Positions 1 through 8,310 are shown, counted from the stretch's first letter. The stretch: DNA of 64,000 nt from Microbacterium sp. MYb62 (GCF_002979475.1 NZ_PCOY01000009.1:55108-119107), one strand, 5' to 3'. A program made the numbers and translations. The notes: generated from the sequence alone by a model not told the origin.

Positions 1-753
1 GTCGTAGTAGAGCGACGTGGGGTCCCAGATGCCACCCTTGTCGATGAACTCCTGCGTCTTGGACCACTCGGACGAGTAACGTCCGCCGCGGATTTTCACC
101 CCGGCGGTGGTCGAGTTGAGGAACCCGCCTACGTAGCAGCGAAGCCCCTGACAGTCCACCAAGGTCACGTCGCGGCTGCTCCCGCTCACACCGAGTCCGA
201 CCCAACGGAAGTCATATGCAACGACCCGCTCGAGGACCGTTCCGACGCTGTTCTCCACGCTGACGCCGTTGTGCTGCTGAGCCTGCGTCAGGCTCTCCAC
301 ACGGATGTCGTGCATCCACGCGTCGTCGCACTGGTTCAGGCGGATCGCGACGACGGATCCCTTGATTCCCACCTGCAGAGAGGCGAAGAGATACACTCCG
401 CCGGACCACTCCCACCGGTCCTTGCCGGTGAGATTCAGGTTCGTGGTGAACAGGTACCGCCCATCCGCACGACCGAGGATCGTGTCGCCATCTTGCACAG
501 CAGCGAGGAGCGCCTGCAGGGCGGTGGTGTCGTCGGCGATCCCATCGCCAACAGCGCCGAACTGCTCGGGTGTGAGCACCCGGGCGTACCGCGCGTCGAG
601 TGCCGTCCGCGTCTCAGAAGTTCCCGCAGTGCCCACGTATCCGGCGACCGCAGCATCGGCAGGGACAGCACCCGCGCCGGGCAGTCCCTGCGGACCTTCG
701 GGACCTTCGGGACCTTCGGGACCGCGGATGTTGAGCTTGTCTACCCAGACCAT
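1..753 (-). CDS. Phage tail spike-like protein, Pectate_lyase_3 type (cut by window edge)
   Basis: This is the first 251 residues of a longer prophage protein whose 3' end lies outside the window. It starts at ATG 753. After about ten residues comes a short collagen-like stretch of Gly-Pro-Glu triplets, then about residue 67 the segment FGAVGDGIADDTTALQALL, which is the hallmark N-terminal motif of the Pectate_lyase_3 family. The rest looks like right-handed beta-helix rungs (hydrophobic, Gly/Asn-rich strands). In phages this family forms tail spikes or tail fibres that bind or degrade surface polysaccharide. Its place directly after the minor tail genes fits that role. No catalytic residues can be assigned from the part seen, so receptor binding and enzymatic action remain equally possible. 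Confidence 0.72.
   Translation of the reverse strand, partial: MVWVDKLNIRGPEGPEGPEGPQGLPGAGAVPADAAVAGYVGTAGTSETRTALDARYARVLTPEQFGAVGDGIADDTTALQALLAAVQDGDTILGRADGRYLFTTNLNLTGKDRWEWSGGVYLFASLQVGIKGSVVAIRLNQCDDAWMHDIRVESLTQAQQHNGVSVENSVGTVLERVVAYDFRWVGLGVSGSSRDVTLVDCQGLRCYVGGFLNSTTAGVKIRGGRYSSEWSKTQEFIDKGGIWDPTSLYYD
692..721. repeat. Nine-base tandem repeat coding Gly-Pro-Glu triplets
   Basis: Three near-identical nine-base units (GGGACCTTC on the plus strand) sit in the start of the tail spike gene and encode a short collagen-like run on the minus strand. Such runs in tail fibres act as flexible or trimerising stalks. The perfect nucleotide identity suggests copy number could change by slippage. 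Confidence 0.7.
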
Positions 754-756
754 GTG

Positions 757-1233
757 TCACTCCCACTCATGCAGATGCCCGAAGGTCGGAGACTCCGGAT
801 CGGAATCGAGCCACCACGTACCCGGGATTGTCGGGATCGGTGGTGTCCATTCATTGGGCGGAACGTCGCCGATGTACGCCTGGTACGGATTGGAGGGCAA
901 CGCGAGGAGTTCGTCCAGCGTGCCTCCTGCGGGCGGCACGAAAAGCAGCCAAGGGAGCACGTCCTGGTATGAGAAGTTCCCCGCCGCATCCAGCCATTCG
1001 ATGATGAGCCGGTACAAGACGTTCGGCCTCGTCCACGACGACGGAGCAAGGTTCGCACTGCACGATTCGTTGTCCGCAGCGATCACCACCGAGATTGACT
1101 GCGTCGGAAACAGGTACGAGTTACCCCCGCCGGTGAGCGTCGACACCGTGGTCGGCTGAAACCGCAACCGCGGGAAGTAGCCAGTCATCTTCGCCATCGC
1201 GTAGGTGTTCAGCTTGAACGTGACCAGAGCCAT
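757..1233 (-). CDS. Phage minor tail or baseplate protein of unknown function
   Basis: A 158-residue protein in the tail module with no motif I recognise. ATG 1233 was chosen because an AAGGGG ribosome site lies six bases before it; the frame opens further upstream to 1296 but without such a site. The sequence is rich in Pro, Trp and short beta-type stretches and ends in an acidic His/Glu tail (GHLHEWE). The stop is three bases before the tail spike start, so the two are probably translated together. A role in attaching or folding the spike is a guess from position only. Confidence 0.6.
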   Translation of the reverse strand: MALVTFKLNTYAMAKMTGYFPRLRFQPTTVSTLTGGGNSYLFPTQSISVVIAADNESCSANLAPSSWTRPNVLYRLIIEWLDAAGNFSYQDVLPWLLFVPPAGGTLDELLALPSNPYQAYIGDVPPNEWTPPIPTIPGTWWLDSDPESPTFGHLHEWE

Positions 1234-1287
1234 TCCGGACCCCTTCCATGCGATCGAATGATCGCGGTAGACTCCGGGCACTAAGAA

Positions 1288-1317
1288 GGCCCCCATCAGC
1301 GGTAACTGATGAGGGCC
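1288..1317 (-). terminator. Stem-loop, likely leftward terminator
   Basis: A 12-bp stem with one mismatch and a six-base loop. On the minus strand it is followed by TTCTTAG, so it could end leftward transcription arriving from the gene at 1765-2421. It lies between that gene (with the opposing lipoprotein gene) and the last two tail genes. Confidence 0.5.
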
Positions 1318-1342
1318 AGACGCCGATCATTGGAGGATCGAC

Positions 1343-1768
1343 ATGCCCAAGGTAACAGCCGCCATTCTGGCGGCACTAGTAGCGGTAGCTCTGACAGGAT
1401 GCGCCGGAACGACACCAGGGTCGGGAGACGAGCGCGCAGCACCTGCGGCGACCGAATCTGCCTCGCCGGTGGAAAGCGCCGCGCCGCTCAGCGCCGAGAC
1501 TGCGCCCCCTGAGATCAGCGATCCGGACACGGCGTTCCTCGCGTACGTCCGGAAGACCCTACTCCCGGAGACGCAGATCCCGAGGGCCACCGATAAGCAG
1601 CTGATCGATGCCGGCCACGAAGCCTGCCGTCAACTCGAATCAGGCGTCGCACTGGAAGATGTTCGAGTCGTGGAAGGCGAGACGGCCCACCCATCCACCG
1701 GCGGCTACTACGACACCAGCGCGATTATGGGCGGGGCGATCCTCTCGTACTGCCCGGCCTTCGCCTAG
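1343..1768 (+). CDS. Prophage-carried lipoprotein, DUF732-like (moron candidate)
   Basis: A 141-residue secreted lipoprotein: a short N-terminal signal segment ends in the lipobox LTGC (Cys about residue 20), followed by a Ser/Pro/Ala/Glu linker and a C-terminal domain of about 80 residues with two cysteines (HEACRQLESG and SYCPAF). This pattern resembles mycobacterial DUF732 proteins. A TTGGAGG ribosome site precedes the ATG. The gene opposes the whole tail operon, and its TAG stop overlaps the TAG of the opposing gene within one palindromic CTAG. An isolated reversed lipoprotein gene in a late operon is typical of a lysogenic-conversion or superinfection-exclusion moron. That role is inferred; the fold and secretion signal are what can be seen. 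Confidence 0.72.
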   Translation: MPKVTAAILAALVAVALTGCAGTTPGSGDERAAPAATESASPVESAAPLSAETAPPEISDPDTAFLAYVRKTLLPETQIPRATDKQLIDAGHEACRQLESGVALEDVRVVEGETAHPSTGGYYDTSAIMGGAILSYCPAFA

Positions 1769-2421
1769 ATCAACCGCTTCCACTCGCCCGAGTCGTAGAC
1801 GATCGCGTTCAGGAAGCCGCCTGGCACAGACGCGACCGACTTCGTCGCCATGCCTGCGCCGTAGATGTGCCCCGACGTCAGCCGCAGCGAGGTACCTCCG
1901 AGCTGCATCTTCACCTCGGAATCGCTCACCTGAACGACTCCGTTCCCGAGGTACACCTGGATCGTGGAACCGTTCGTGAAGACCTGAGCGCCATTGGGGA
2001 AGGTGACTGCCCCTCCGGCGATGCTCGGATCGAATGTCATGCCGCCGACCTTGATCCGACCGAGCGAGGAGACGATGAGGTCCGAGAGCAGGTTGAGGTC
2101 ACCCGTGATGTCGACGTCGCCCGCGATCGAGCCGTCGCCGTTCAGATGCCAGGGTCCGACCTGCGTCCACTCACCGGTCGAGTGAGTGTCTCCCGAGATC
2201 GTCACGGGACCGATGATGTCAGCCTGCCCCTGTATCTGGAGGAAACCCACGATCTCGACGCGGCCACCGGAGTCTATGCGCAGCAGCCCACCGATGAAGC
2301 GCATCCGCCCTTCGGTGATCGACATCGACTGTTGAGGCGTCCCAGTTTCCAGCTCCCGCACGCGTTGCCTCAGGCCGCTGAGCTCGGCCTTGATGTCGTT
2401 GAGGTCATCGATCGCGGTCAT
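1765..2421 (-). CDS. Phage minor tail protein
   Basis: A 218-residue protein. The first 30 residues form a short amphipathic coiled coil (MTAIDDLNDIKAELSGLRQR...), followed by repeated Gly/Asp-rich beta strands of the kind DITGDLNLLSDL and GPVTISGDTHS, as seen in trimeric phage tip or fibre proteins. The start overlaps the stop of the preceding gene by four bases. I infer a trimeric baseplate or receptor-binding component; no enzymatic motif is visible. Confidence 0.65.
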   Translation of the reverse strand: MTAIDDLNDIKAELSGLRQRVRELETGTPQQSMSITEGRMRFIGGLLRIDSGGRVEIVGFLQIQGQADIIGPVTISGDTHSTGEWTQVGPWHLNGDGSIAGDVDITGDLNLLSDLIVSSLGRIKVGGMTFDPSIAGGAVTFPNGAQVFTNGSTIQVYLGNGVVQVSDSEVKMQLGGTSLRLTSGHIYGAGMATKSVASVPGGFLNAIVYDSGEWKRLI

Positions 2422-3488
2422 ATCGCCTGCACTCCGATCGTCTCCCCGACCCCACCCGACAGGCCGATCACTCGGAGAGCGCGGGGTCCGTCGTCAAGGA
2501 ACGTGTCACCGGACACCAGCAGCGTCAGCCGCGAGCCGACGCGCAGATTCGGGAACGCCAGTCCCGCGGGGATGTCCCTCACGGACATCTGCACTGTGGG
2601 TTTCTCCACGGACCGCAGCTCGCCTAGCGCTCGGGCGTCCAGTTGAGTCGCGACGCCGATGGACTTGTACGACCGGGTGGCGTCGAGCCACACGGGGAAC
2701 GTCCCGAGACCGCCAGCGAATCCGAGCTTCATGTCCTGCTCGGATCCTTTGCCGAGCGCGACGATTCCCGTCAGCGTCTTCGTCGCGTCGGTGCGCTGCG
2801 CGACGCCCATCATCGCGGCATCCTCAGCACCGACTACCCACTCGACAGCGGGACCTGTGAGCGTCGGCGACCCGATCTCGGCGACCCATTCGAGTCGGCC
2901 TGTGGTCGGGGACCATCGTGGCCGGAAGTAAATGTCAGGCCCGCCATCGGCCTTCTCGATCTCCGATAGCAGATCCTCGGCGGTGGCGAACTCGTAGAAC
3001 GGCCACCGCCGCGACTCGCTGCCCGCCTCGTCAGCCGGGAGCGCCACGGGGAAGTCAAAACCGGCGCCGATCCCCGACGTGTACCGCGCGATCACCGCAC
3101 GAGCGAGCCCTCGCAGCGACTTCCCCGCAACGGCGAATGCTCCCGAAGGCGTGTAGGTCGCACCGGATGTCACGAGTCGGCGCGAGAACACCGACCGGAA
3201 CTCCGCATGGCTAACAATAAGCATCCCGCTGGAGGCGTTGTATTCATGGCCCATGATGATTCCCGCGTGCTGCGGGACGTCATCCCAACAGGACACGAGT
3301 GTCCGCGACCATGGCGCCATCAGGCTTCGCCACGTCGCGGCGCTCAGCGATCCGTCGCGGGTCTGGAAGGGGTGGCTGCCGGCGCCGATGTTCCCGTTCA
3401 GTCCAGTGGCCCACTGGCCGCCGGAAGGGAACACGGGGAGGATCCGCTCCCCGGTCAGAGTGTTGCAGATCACGTGCGACCAGGCCAC
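2418..3488 (-). CDS. Phage minor tail protein, Gp37-like (siphovirus baseplate)
   Basis: A 356-residue protein. The open frame runs back to 3866, but the start is set at GTG 3488, where GAGAGGAG lies five bases upstream and the frame first leaves the preceding tail gene. Its position after the distal tail protein, its length and its sequence texture (an early WSHVICNTLTGERI segment, a later GTGIVALGKGSEQD-like region) fit the actinophage ReqiPepy6 Gp37-like minor tail family. These form part of the tail tip. The family call is by resemblance, with moderate certainty. Confidence 0.65.
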   Translation of the reverse strand: MAWSHVICNTLTGERILPVFPSGGQWATGLNGNIGAGSHPFQTRDGSLSAATWRSLMAPWSRTLVSCWDDVPQHAGIIMGHEYNASSGMLIVSHAEFRSVFSRRLVTSGATYTPSGAFAVAGKSLRGLARAVIARYTSGIGAGFDFPVALPADEAGSESRRWPFYEFATAEDLLSEIEKADGGPDIYFRPRWSPTTGRLEWVAEIGSPTLTGPAVEWVVGAEDAAMMGVAQRTDATKTLTGIVALGKGSEQDMKLGFAGGLGTFPVWLDATRSYKSIGVATQLDARALGELRSVEKPTVQMSVRDIPAGLAFPNLRVGSRLTLLVSGDTFLDDGPRALRVIGLSGGVGETIGVQAI

Positions 3489-3499
3489 GGCGTCTCCTC

Positions 3500-4273
3500 T
3501 CAGATGAACGTGTCGATCACCTCGGCGGTAAGGACACCGGTCCCGGATGCGGGGACGAGCGTCTGCGTCACGGGCTGCCCGCCCGGGATGCTCCACGTGT
3601 CGGCACGTGCGACAGCGCCGAGCTGCTGCACGCCGCCGCGCGTCATCCACCCGGTGCGCATGTCGATCTGCGCGGTCGACCCCGCCGGGAGGGTCTGCGT
3701 GACGACGTACTGCTTCCCGCCCGGGCCGAGGATCGTGTACCCGGCCATCGTCGTGGTCGCCCTCACGGTGAGGACGGGGAACGCTGCGACATTGCCGTAG
3801 TGGACGGCCTGTCCACCGGCGGGGATGTAGTTCGTTTCGCCGTACGCGCGCGGGTCCGCGGCCCACACGGACATCGTGAATCGGGCGGTGATCGCGTCGA
3901 CCTCAACGATGTCCGGGGAGATCGCCAACCCGACGTCACGGAACGTCGTGCCGTCGTGGTCGACGACGGACATCCGGTGTGCGAGCCCGTCGCCGAGGAT
4001 CCCCGACAGCACCTTCATCTCGTGGGCCAGGTCGAACCGGTCGTGGACGATCAGCGACCCCGACACCGGAATGACCTTCTGCGGGAGCTGGCCGGGCAGG
4101 TTGAACGCCCCGAACCCGTTCGGCTTCGCGATCTCCTCGCGCCGCCACGTCCCCCCGCCCAACCACCCCTTGATCCCGTCCGGGTCGAGGAACAGACCCT
4201 TCTTCACCACGCTGCGCGCGTAGTCACCATGGAAGGTCCGGCCAGCGATCATCGCGCCTCGAATACCGCGCAC
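3500..4273 (-). CDS. Distal tail-like / minor tail protein
   Basis: A 257-residue protein encoded directly after the tape measure gene, the usual place of the distal tail (Dit) or first minor tail protein in siphoviruses. GTG 4273 is used as start, with GGGGGTGA upstream overlapping the tape measure stop; the in-frame ATG seven codons later is an alternative. The central part (VIPVSGSLIVHDRFDLAHEM, then SVWAADPRAYGE) matches the style of siphovirus tail-component proteins that link tube and tip. No enzymatic residues are expected. Confidence 0.66.
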   Translation of the reverse strand: MRGIRGAMIAGRTFHGDYARSVVKKGLFLDPDGIKGWLGGGTWRREEIAKPNGFGAFNLPGQLPQKVIPVSGSLIVHDRFDLAHEMKVLSGILGDGLAHRMSVVDHDGTTFRDVGLAISPDIVEVDAITARFTMSVWAADPRAYGETNYIPAGGQAVHYGNVAAFPVLTVRATTTMAGYTILGPGGKQYVVTQTLPAGSTAQIDMRTGWMTRGGVQQLGAVARADTWSIPGGQPVTQTLVPASGTGVLTAEVIDTFI

Positions 4274-4276
4274 AGG

Positions 4277-6253
4277 TCACCCCCGAAGCTGCTTGTTGAT
4301 CTCTTGCGCGGCGATGAGACCGATCGTGGTCTCATCCATCCGCGGTGCAGGATTCACGACCACCAGCGGCCCCTGAGTCCCGCCACCGGCCCCACCAGCG
4401 ATCCCGTCCTCGAGCGCCCGGTTCAGCAGCCCTGTGTCCACGACAGACTCCGGGCGGCCCGCCTCAGCGAGCACCGCGAGCGTGCCGCCGCGCCGCGGGA
4501 GCACGGTCGCTCCGTCGGCGAGATGCGGGATCTTCCCGACCTCGAAGGAGATCGTTCCGCCGGTCACGTCGGAGACGAAGTTGCCGACCTCGTTGAGACT
4601 GCCGAGGAAGCCGTTGATGAGGTCGATGACGCCGTTCAGCACGCCCATGAAGATGTCGCCGAGGCCGTTCCAGATGCCCTCGAAAATCGAGAGGATCCCG
4701 CCCCATGCCTTCTCCCAGTCGCCGGTGAAGACGCCGGTAAGGAACTCGATGACGCCCGCGAGGACATCGACGAGCATATTCACCACGGGGATGAGGATGG
4801 TGCTCAACATGTTGACGACGCCCTCGAAGATGGGCATCAGTGCGGTGATGACGGCGCCGAGGATCGGGAAGATCGCTTCGATCAGCATCATCAGCGGTGG
4901 CAGCAGTGGGGTGACCGCGAGCAGCACCTGGCCGATGAGATCGGCGAGCATCGTGATGATCGGCAGCAGCGGCGGCAGGATCGTCGCGAGCAGTTCGGAG
5001 AACACGCCCACGACGGTCTGCAGCACGGGCAGCATGGCCGACATCACCGACTGCAGCGCCGGACCGAGTACGCCCATGATCTGCGGGAGCAGCGGCTGGA
5101 TCGCCTGGAAGATCACACTCAGCGGTGACAGGTAGCCGAGCAACTCAGCGAAGGCGGAGAAGTCGGCGCCGTCGAGGAGCGAGTTCACCCAAGACAGGCC
5201 ATCGCCGAGCGCACCGAAGATCGCGGAGCCGATGGGCTCGAGCGCTTCGAGTGCCTTGTTCTTCAGCATCTGCCACTGCTCGGCGGCATCCGCCGTCTCG
5301 CCGGCGACGCCGAGGATCGTGTCCCCTGTCGCGCCTACGGCGGCCTGCATGTCTTCGAGGTTCACGACGCCGGACTGCAGCGCTCCGATGAACTGGGATG
5401 CGCCGCGGGTGCCGAACACCTGCGAGGCGAGGTCGAGCGCGGCGGCCGTGTTGCCCTGATCGACGAACGACTGGATCTCACCGGTGACACGCTCGAACGC
5501 GGCCTGCGGCTCCTCGCCGTCCTTCGCCAGAGTGACGAGCCCCTTCGACAGAGACGCGAGCACCTGCTGGCTGTTCAGACCCGCCTTGTCGAGCGAGCCC
5601 ATCAGCGCGACGGAGTCCTCGAACGTGAAGCCGAGGTTCTGCAGCGCGGGCGCCGCGGACTGCACGCCGGAGGCGAGTTCGTTCATGCCGACACCGGTGG
5701 CCTGCGACACCTGGAACAGAGTGTCCATCGCGCCGGACACTGCGTCGCCCTCGACCTTGAAAGCGTTGAACGCGGCCGTCGTGCCTGCGATGTCGACGTC
5801 CTGCTCGAGGATGCGTCCGGCTTCGAGGTACTGAGCTGCGACCGTCGTGAGGGTTTCGCCGCTCAGACCGAGTCGGGTGTTGAGATCGGCAACCGTGCCG
5901 CCGATCTGATCGAACGATGCGGGCACGGAGGTGCCAACGTTCTTCGCGACCTGCACGAGCCCGTCGAGAGCCTCGCCCTGCGCACCTGTCCCGGCGCGGA
6001 TCGTGTCGGTGACGTCGTCGAAGACGGCGCCGACCTCGTAGAGCCCCTTGAACGCTCCGACGACAGCGGTGCCGATCGCGGCGACGCCGATCGCGCCCTT
6101 GACCTGAGCCGACCAGGCAGATCCCGCCTTCTTGCCGGAGTCCGCACCGGCCTGCTCGGCCGGTGCGAACTCCTTGGTCAGCTGCTCGGTGATGCCCTCG
6201 ACCGTCGGGACCAGACGGACCCATGCGGTTGCGAGCTCGACACCTTCAGGCAT
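4277..6253 (-). CDS. Tape measure protein
   Basis: A 658-residue protein that would set tail length and occupy the tail tube. ATG 6253 (MPEGVELATAWVRLVP) follows GGGGGTG; the longer open frame upstream is discarded because it covers the chaperone gene. Residues 25-60 are charged and Ala-rich. The middle third contains long hydrophobic helices separated by Leu/Pro/Ile-rich stretches (LLPPLMMLIEAIFPILGAVI), typical of tape measures, and the region ASGVQSAAPALQNLGFTFED matches the conserved phage tail tape measure core. Its position after the frameshifted chaperones is canonical. Confidence 0.9.
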   Translation of the reverse strand: MPEGVELATAWVRLVPTVEGITEQLTKEFAPAEQAGADSGKKAGSAWSAQVKGAIGVAAIGTAVVGAFKGLYEVGAVFDDVTDTIRAGTGAQGEALDGLVQVAKNVGTSVPASFDQIGGTVADLNTRLGLSGETLTTVAAQYLEAGRILEQDVDIAGTTAAFNAFKVEGDAVSGAMDTLFQVSQATGVGMNELASGVQSAAPALQNLGFTFEDSVALMGSLDKAGLNSQQVLASLSKGLVTLAKDGEEPQAAFERVTGEIQSFVDQGNTAAALDLASQVFGTRGASQFIGALQSGVVNLEDMQAAVGATGDTILGVAGETADAAEQWQMLKNKALEALEPIGSAIFGALGDGLSWVNSLLDGADFSAFAELLGYLSPLSVIFQAIQPLLPQIMGVLGPALQSVMSAMLPVLQTVVGVFSELLATILPPLLPIITMLADLIGQVLLAVTPLLPPLMMLIEAIFPILGAVITALMPIFEGVVNMLSTILIPVVNMLVDVLAGVIEFLTGVFTGDWEKAWGGILSIFEGIWNGLGDIFMGVLNGVIDLINGFLGSLNEVGNFVSDVTGGTISFEVGKIPHLADGATVLPRRGGTLAVLAEAGRPESVVDTGLLNRALEDGIAGGAGGGTQGPLVVVNPAPRMDETTIGLIAAQEINKQLRG

Positions 6254-6266
6254 CCGACACCCCCGA

Positions 6267-6895
6267 TCACTTCTTGCTGGCGGACTCCCACCAGGCGTCG
6301 AACTTCGACAGCGGGATCGGCTCGCGACCGAACTTCTGCTGCTTGCGCTTCTCCCACCAGCGCTGAAGGCGCTTCGGTCGGGATCCCTTGCCCTTGCGGA
6401 GGATGAACGCGATGCCGTTGAGCATGTCGACGATGACCGCGAGCACCTGCTCGGACCAGGACGGCACCTCACCACCGTGCATCACGGCAGCGAACGCGTT
6501 ACCGGGTGTCTTCTGCCAGCGGCGCACGAGCACGAACAGATCACGCCAGGAGAGCGCCGCCGTCGACAGCTCGGCGAGACGACGGCCGATGACGAGCAGC
6601 TCGAACTCGATGGCCTCCTGATGCTCGTCTACGAGGTCGAGGAGGCCGAAGATTCCCCCGGCTCGATCGACGACCCTTCGCGCCACGCACGCACGACCAC
6701 GTTGAACTCGGAGCGGTCGAGCTTGTCGACATGCTCGAGGTCGGCGGGCGACATGATCTCTTCGAGGATCGTGAACACCTGATCTGCCTGGTCGAGGCGT
6801 CGCGCCTTGCGGATCACTCCGACCGGGACGTTCTCGAAGCGCGGGAGCACGAGCTCGTGACCGTCGGGCAACGTGTGGTGAAACTTCTCCATCAT
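6267..6895 (-). CDS. Tail assembly chaperone, long form made by -1 frameshift
   Basis: The analogue of lambda gpGT. Ribosomes start at 6895, read 80 codons, slip back one base on GGGGGAA (6659-6653) and continue in the -1 frame to the stop at 6267, giving about 209 residues. The second frame has no good start of its own, but encodes a conserved-looking helical protein (EAIEFELLVIGRRLAELSTA, then a basic C-terminus KRLQRWWEKRKQQKFG) ending 14 bases before the tape measure start. Known biology: both forms bind the tape measure during tail assembly and are absent from the virion. The frame relation (-1) and the gene order are seen; slippage itself is inferred. Confidence 0.78.
6629..6895 (-). 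CDS. Tail assembly chaperone, short form
   Basis: The unshifted product, 88 residues (MMEKFHHTLPDGHELVLP... ending in SSASSTS). It lies between the major tail protein and the tape measure gene, is acidic and helical, and covers the slippery site nine codons before its stop, exactly the lambda G arrangement. Two adjacent ATG codons (6895 and 6892) are possible starts. The short form is expected in large excess over the frameshifted form. Confidence 0.82.
   Translation of the reverse strand: MMEKFHHTLPDGHELVLPRFENVPVGVIRKARRLDQADQVFTILEEIMSPADLEHVDKLDRSEFNVVVRAWREGSSIEPGESSASSTS
6653..6659 (-). promoter_or_regulatory. Slippery heptamer for -1 frameshifting
   Basis: GGGGGAA on the minus strand, read as CCG GGG GAA in frame 0 and GGG GGA after a one-base backward slip. 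It lies in the overlap of the two chaperone frames, where tailed phages place this signal. Confidence 0.68.
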
Positions 6896-6978
6896 GGGAA
6901 CCTGCTCTCTGGGAACCGAGGGGGTTGGGCGGCGCGACCGAATGGGTTCCCGTCACTCGGCCGCGCCGGTATTTCAGC

Positions 6979-7560
6979 TCAGGCCGAGACGACGCCGTCG
7001 TCGAGGTAGATGTAGATCGACTTGCCCGCGGTGTCCGGGTAGGTCGTCAGGGTCACCGGGAGAGTGATCGCAGCGGACGCGAGCAGAGCGATCTCGCCGC
7101 GCTCGGTGACCTGGCCGTGCGGCACGAAGACCACGGCGCGGCGGTCGCCGTCCTTGATCTTGAAGTACCAGGCCTTCGTCGGGCGGGCCTCGCCAGCGAT
7201 GGCTGCACGCGTTAGCGTGCCCTTCGTCGCGGTCGCGGCCGTCACCTCGACGTTGTCGTCGCCCATGTAGTTCTTCAGCGAGAACTCGTCGAGCGCGAGA
7301 TGCGCCCACGCGAGGGTCGCGTCGAACTCGGTCAGCACCTTGCGGATGACCTTGAGCGACCAGTCCCGGATCGACTCGGTCGACTCGGTCGGCGTGATTG
7401 TCACGCCGTCCTCGCCGACGTAGCCGGAGTCGTCGAGACCGGTGTAGACGAAGTCGTCGATCGTCTCGGGGATGACGTCGGTCTCGGGGCCGGTGAGGAT
7501 TGCACCGGTGACCTGCTGATCTGGGGCGCCGACGAAGACGTCCTTGGAGTTGACTCCCAT
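6979..7560 (-). CDS. Major tail protein
   Basis: A 193-residue tail tube subunit. ATG 7560 follows AAAGGGG at seven bases; an in-frame ATG at 7581 has no such site. The N-terminal segment with DVFVGAPDQQVTGAIL and a following ETIDDFVYTGLDDSGYVGEDG region is typical of actinophage major tail proteins, which are all-beta and polymerise into the tube. It is preceded by the tail terminator/neck genes and followed by the chaperones, the standard order. A GC-rich hairpin just upstream may raise or separate its expression. Confidence 0.86.
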   Translation of the reverse strand: MGVNSKDVFVGAPDQQVTGAILTGPETDVIPETIDDFVYTGLDDSGYVGEDGVTITPTESTESIRDWSLKVIRKVLTEFDATLAWAHLALDEFSLKNYMGDDNVEVTAATATKGTLTRAAIAGEARPTKAWYFKIKDGDRRAVVFVPHGQVTERGEIALLASAAITLPVTLTTYPDTAGKSIYIYLDDGVVSA

Positions 7561-7590
7561 TGCTGTGCCCCTTTCAGGCATGACGAAACG

Positions 7591-7606
7591 CCGCCCGGTC
7601 GGGCGG
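7591..7606 (-). terminator. Small GC hairpin upstream of the major tail gene
   Basis: CCGCCC-GACC-GGGCGG on the minus strand followed by CGTTTCG. It sits in the 61-base gap before the major tail gene, and may be a partial terminator or an mRNA processing/stability element. Confidence 0.4.
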
Positions 7607-7621
7607 TGCGGGTTGAGGAAC

Positions 7622-8062
7622 CTAGGCCGTCTTCCTGCGGAGGTCGACGGAGATCATGGCGGTGAAACGGAAGTGGCTCGGCACCTGCGGGTGCGGCAGA
7701 TTCCCCGGAAGGGAGGTTGCTCGAGCGCGGTAGACGATCTCGGTGCCGAGCATGCCCGAACGGCCTGCGGCTTCGATGATCGCGACCATCAGCGCGCACA
7801 GATCGCGTGCACGCTGCTCCTGCTCCGCATACCCCTCGACCACCAAGGTCGGCGAGTCAGTAACGAGGTCGCGAGGCGGGCCACCGGTGGAGAACAGTCG
7901 ACCGAACTCGGGCGGCTTCGGATTCTTCTTCGGCAGTTTCGTGCCGAGGGTGCCCTTCGCCTTCGTGACGTTCGGGAACCCGTGGTCGGGCAGGTGCAGG
8001 GACACGTGGTCGAGGCTGGCTACCTCGACGTCGGCGGGGATGAGGAGCTCGATGGTGCTCAC
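7622..8062 (-). CDS. Tail terminator / neck protein
   Basis: A 146-residue protein in the position of the tail terminator, between the connector genes and the major tail gene. The N-terminus (MSTIELLIPADVEVASLDHV) and a central DSPTLVVEGYAEQEQRARDLCALM stretch resemble the actinophage tail terminator/minor capsid completion family that caps the tail tube. The start overlaps the preceding stop by four bases, consistent with translational coupling. The assignment rests mainly on gene order and length. Confidence 0.65.
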   Translation of the reverse strand: MSTIELLIPADVEVASLDHVSLHLPDHGFPNVTKAKGTLGTKLPKKNPKPPEFGRLFSTGGPPRDLVTDSPTLVVEGYAEQEQRARDLCALMVAIIEAAGRSGMLGTEIVYRARATSLPGNLPHPQVPSHFRFTAMISVDLRRKTA

Positions 8063-8310
8063 CTCCCGGCGTCGATAGCGCGTGTGAGGGTCCGGTCTTC
8101 GGCCTCGGCGCGCATGGCGTCGAAGGTCTCAGTGCGGACGAACACGACCGTGCGGTCGCGGTTGCGCGTGGTGGTCGCTTCGACGCCCTCGCCGGCTGCG
8201 GCCGCCATGCGCTCGCCTCGCTTCGTGAGGTCGTCGGTGACCACCTGCGAGGTGAGTAATTGCTGCACGCCGGCGCGGTTCAGCTTGATCCGCACGCTCT
8301 TGATCGGCAT
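8059..8310 (-). CDS. Head-tail connector protein (HK97 gp10-like place)
   Basis: An 83-residue basic protein starting at ATG 8310 (MPIKSVRIKLNRAGVQQLL) after GGGAGGG. The N-terminal pattern 'lnraGvqqLLts..v..dL..rge.iaaaAg' is that of the short HK97 gp10-like neck proteins. The start overlaps the upstream stop (TGATG). It probably helps to join the head connector to the tail, although with 83 residues it is shorter than most family members. Confidence 0.62.
   Translation of the reverse strand: MPIKSVRIKLNRAGVQQLLTSQVVTDDLTKRGERMAAAAGEGVEATTTRNRDRTVVFVRTETFDAMRAEAEDRTLTRAIDAGR

Noticed and set aside
692..721. Short tandem repeats as a possible CRISPR array
   Set aside because: Units are nine bases, contiguous, in frame and without spacers. 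No cas genes are present in the window.
3299..5128. A 609-residue plus-strand ORF rich in Asp, His and Arg
   Set aside because: It is the antisense shadow of the tape measure and neighbouring tail genes; composition is low-complexity and no ribosome site supports it.
7604..7621. Possible att core or small repeat near the tail genes
   Set aside because: It is only the flank of a GC hairpin; no second copy was found.
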